A model generated the notes under the pieces. It was not told where the DNA came from. It was given only the letters and a program-made list of their open reading frames with translations, and did not search any database. A program made the translations under genes and the position numbers. A DNA stretch of 21,930 bases from Collinsella sp. (GTDB taxonomy: Bacteria; Actinomycetota; Coriobacteriia; Coriobacteriales; Coriobacteriaceae): the NCBI GenBank assembly GCA_019425005.1, contig JAHYYK010000019.1:1-21930 (forward strand), read 5' to 3'. Below are positions 21,035 through 21,930 of the stretch, piece after piece; position 1 is the first letter of the stretch, and every line of letters begins with the position of its first letter.

Positions 21035-21930
21035 GTGATTAAGGCACTCAAGATCGAGATATTCCTGCTGTGCATGATTATTCTTATCGGGCTTGCCGTA
21101 CGAAGCCGTCGCTCCCTGTTCTCGAGCACCCAGCAGCTTTTGTTTAGCATGCTGGGCTACACGTCTGCTGCCTACATTTTCTTCGATATGATCTGGACGC
21201 TCTCGGACGGCGTAAGCACTCCTGTAGGCATCACGGCCAACTGGATTTCCAACGCGGTCTCGTTTTCGCTGTTCGCCATCGCGTGCCTCATTTGGTTTTT
21301 CTATTCCGAGACGATGCAGGGCTCACGGCTCCTGACCACGCCCTACAGGGTGGTACTTTTAACGTTGCCAACAGCATTGGTGGTCGTGCTGGCATTTACC
21401 AGCTACTGGACGCACGCTATGTTCTATATCGATGCACAGGGCGTATATCGTCGCGGCTTTGCTTATATGATCCAGCCCATCGTGAGCTACTGCTACGTCA
21501 TATATACGTCCTTGCATGCCTTTATTCAGGCTCGAAAAGTCGAAAGCCTGCAAAAGAAGGCCATTTATCGCACCCTCGCCTTTTTTGCGGTTCCCGCTCT
21601 GGTGGGCGGTACCTTCCAGGTTTTGTTTTCGGTACCGGGCCTTTGCGTCGGTATAACGCTGAGCATCCTGCTGCTCTATATCGTCTATCAGGAGCAACTG
21701 ATCTCTACTGACCCGTTGACTGGACTCAACAACCGCAACCGTTTTGAGACCTATATGCTGTCGCTCTTTTCAAATGTGGATCAGGCCGAAGATGTATATC
21801 TGCTTATGATGGACGCTGATGGCTTTAAGCAGATTAACGATCGCTATGGACATGTGGAGGGCGACCATGCTCTTCAGGTCATATCCGCTGCGCTCAAAGA
21901 AGTCTGCTCGGCGTCTGGTGGCTTTATCGC
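21035..21930 (+). CDS. Membrane GGDEF-type diguanylate cyclase (partial)
   Basis: The frame is open from the GTG at 21035 to the window edge, with 298 residues visible and GGGAGGG 6 bases upstream of the start. Residues about 6-220 hold roughly seven hydrophobic segments, forming an integral sensory module. A short linker (about 219-225) leads to the GGDEF domain, which begins with the hallmark DPLTGLNNRNRF (226-237). It continues with LLMMDADGFKQINDRYGHVEGDHAL (256-280), where D260, N268 and D269 match the metal- and GTP-binding positions. The GG(D/E)EF catalytic loop lies beyond the window, so activity and any C-terminal domains (for example EAL) cannot be judged. It probably makes cyclic di-GMP in response to a membrane-sensed signal. 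Confidence 0.88.
   Translation, partial: MIKALKIEIFLLCMIILIGLAVRSRRSLFSSTQQLLFSMLGYTSAAYIFFDMIWTLSDGVSTPVGITANWISNAVSFSLFAIACLIWFFYSETMQGSRLLTTPYRVVLLTLPTALVVVLAFTSYWTHAMFYIDAQGVYRRGFAYMIQPIVSYCYVIYTSLHAFIQARKVESLQKKAIYRTLAFFAVPALVGGTFQVLFSVPGLCVGITLSILLLYIVYQEQLISTDPLTGLNNRNRFETYMLSLFSNVDQAEDVYLLMMDADGFKQINDRYGHVEGDHALQVISAALKEVCSASGGFI

Overview
The window looks like chromosome from a high-GC, anaerobic, Gram-positive gut actinobacterium. The protein flavour fits the Coriobacteriia, and Collinsella is my best guess, from recall and not from a search. Supporting signs are strong G/C-ending codon use, purine-rich Shine-Dalgarno (SD) sites of the GGAGG/GGGGG type, a sortase-type LAQTG surface protein, a ferredoxin-ETF-linked lactate/glycolate-type oxidase, and an Elp3 that carries both the radical SAM and GNAT halves. 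No rRNA, tRNA, CRISPR array, transposase or phage gene was seen.

Layout. (1) 1-3973, plus strand: the end of a membrane protein that overlaps a DUF4097 envelope protein, a strong hairpin terminator, then elp3 (possibly leaderless) directly followed by a membrane-anchored spermidine-synthase-fold methyltransferase. (2) 4000-9618, minus strand: a three-gene cassette transcribed in the order TerB_N/TerB_C protein, BrxD-like (DUF2791) P-loop ATPase, Lhr-like DEAD/DEAH helicase. The ATPase and helicase resemble the BrxD/BrxHI pair of type 2 BREX, but no PglX, PglY, PglZ or PglW is present, and a TerB-domain protein takes their place. This is the best candidate for an under-described, possibly anti-phage, system. 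(3) 9706-10422, minus: a DUF554 membrane protein behind an AT-rich dyad. (4) 10541-13747, minus: five tightly packed genes, four of them for exported or membrane-anchored proteins. One is a very small LAQTG sortase-type substrate. I recognise no close family for the rest. (5) 13748-14093: an AT-richer intergenic region between divergent operons. (6) 14094-17719, plus: an FAD-dependent 2-hydroxyacid (lactate/glycolate-type) dehydrogenase, EtfB, and EtfA with an N-terminal 2x[4Fe-4S] domain. This is the gene content of the Acetobacterium LctBCD electron-confurcating lactate dehydrogenase in a different order. (7) 17716-18528, minus: an HD-domain phosphohydrolase, convergent with etfA. (8) 18666-19671, plus: an AzlC-AzlD branched-chain amino acid exporter pair. 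(9) 19822-20844, plus: a KdgT-type 2-keto-3-deoxygluconate permease. (10) 21035-end, plus: a membrane GGDEF protein cut by the window edge.

How the genes work together. The TerB/ATPase/helicase genes overlap or sit close and probably form one nucleic-acid-acting machine. The three ETF-operon genes probably make one lactate-oxidising complex that exchanges electrons with NAD and ferredoxin. AzlC and AzlD are the two subunits of one exporter. The five surface genes probably build one cell-envelope structure. All names rest on reading the translated sequences by eye; no database search was run.
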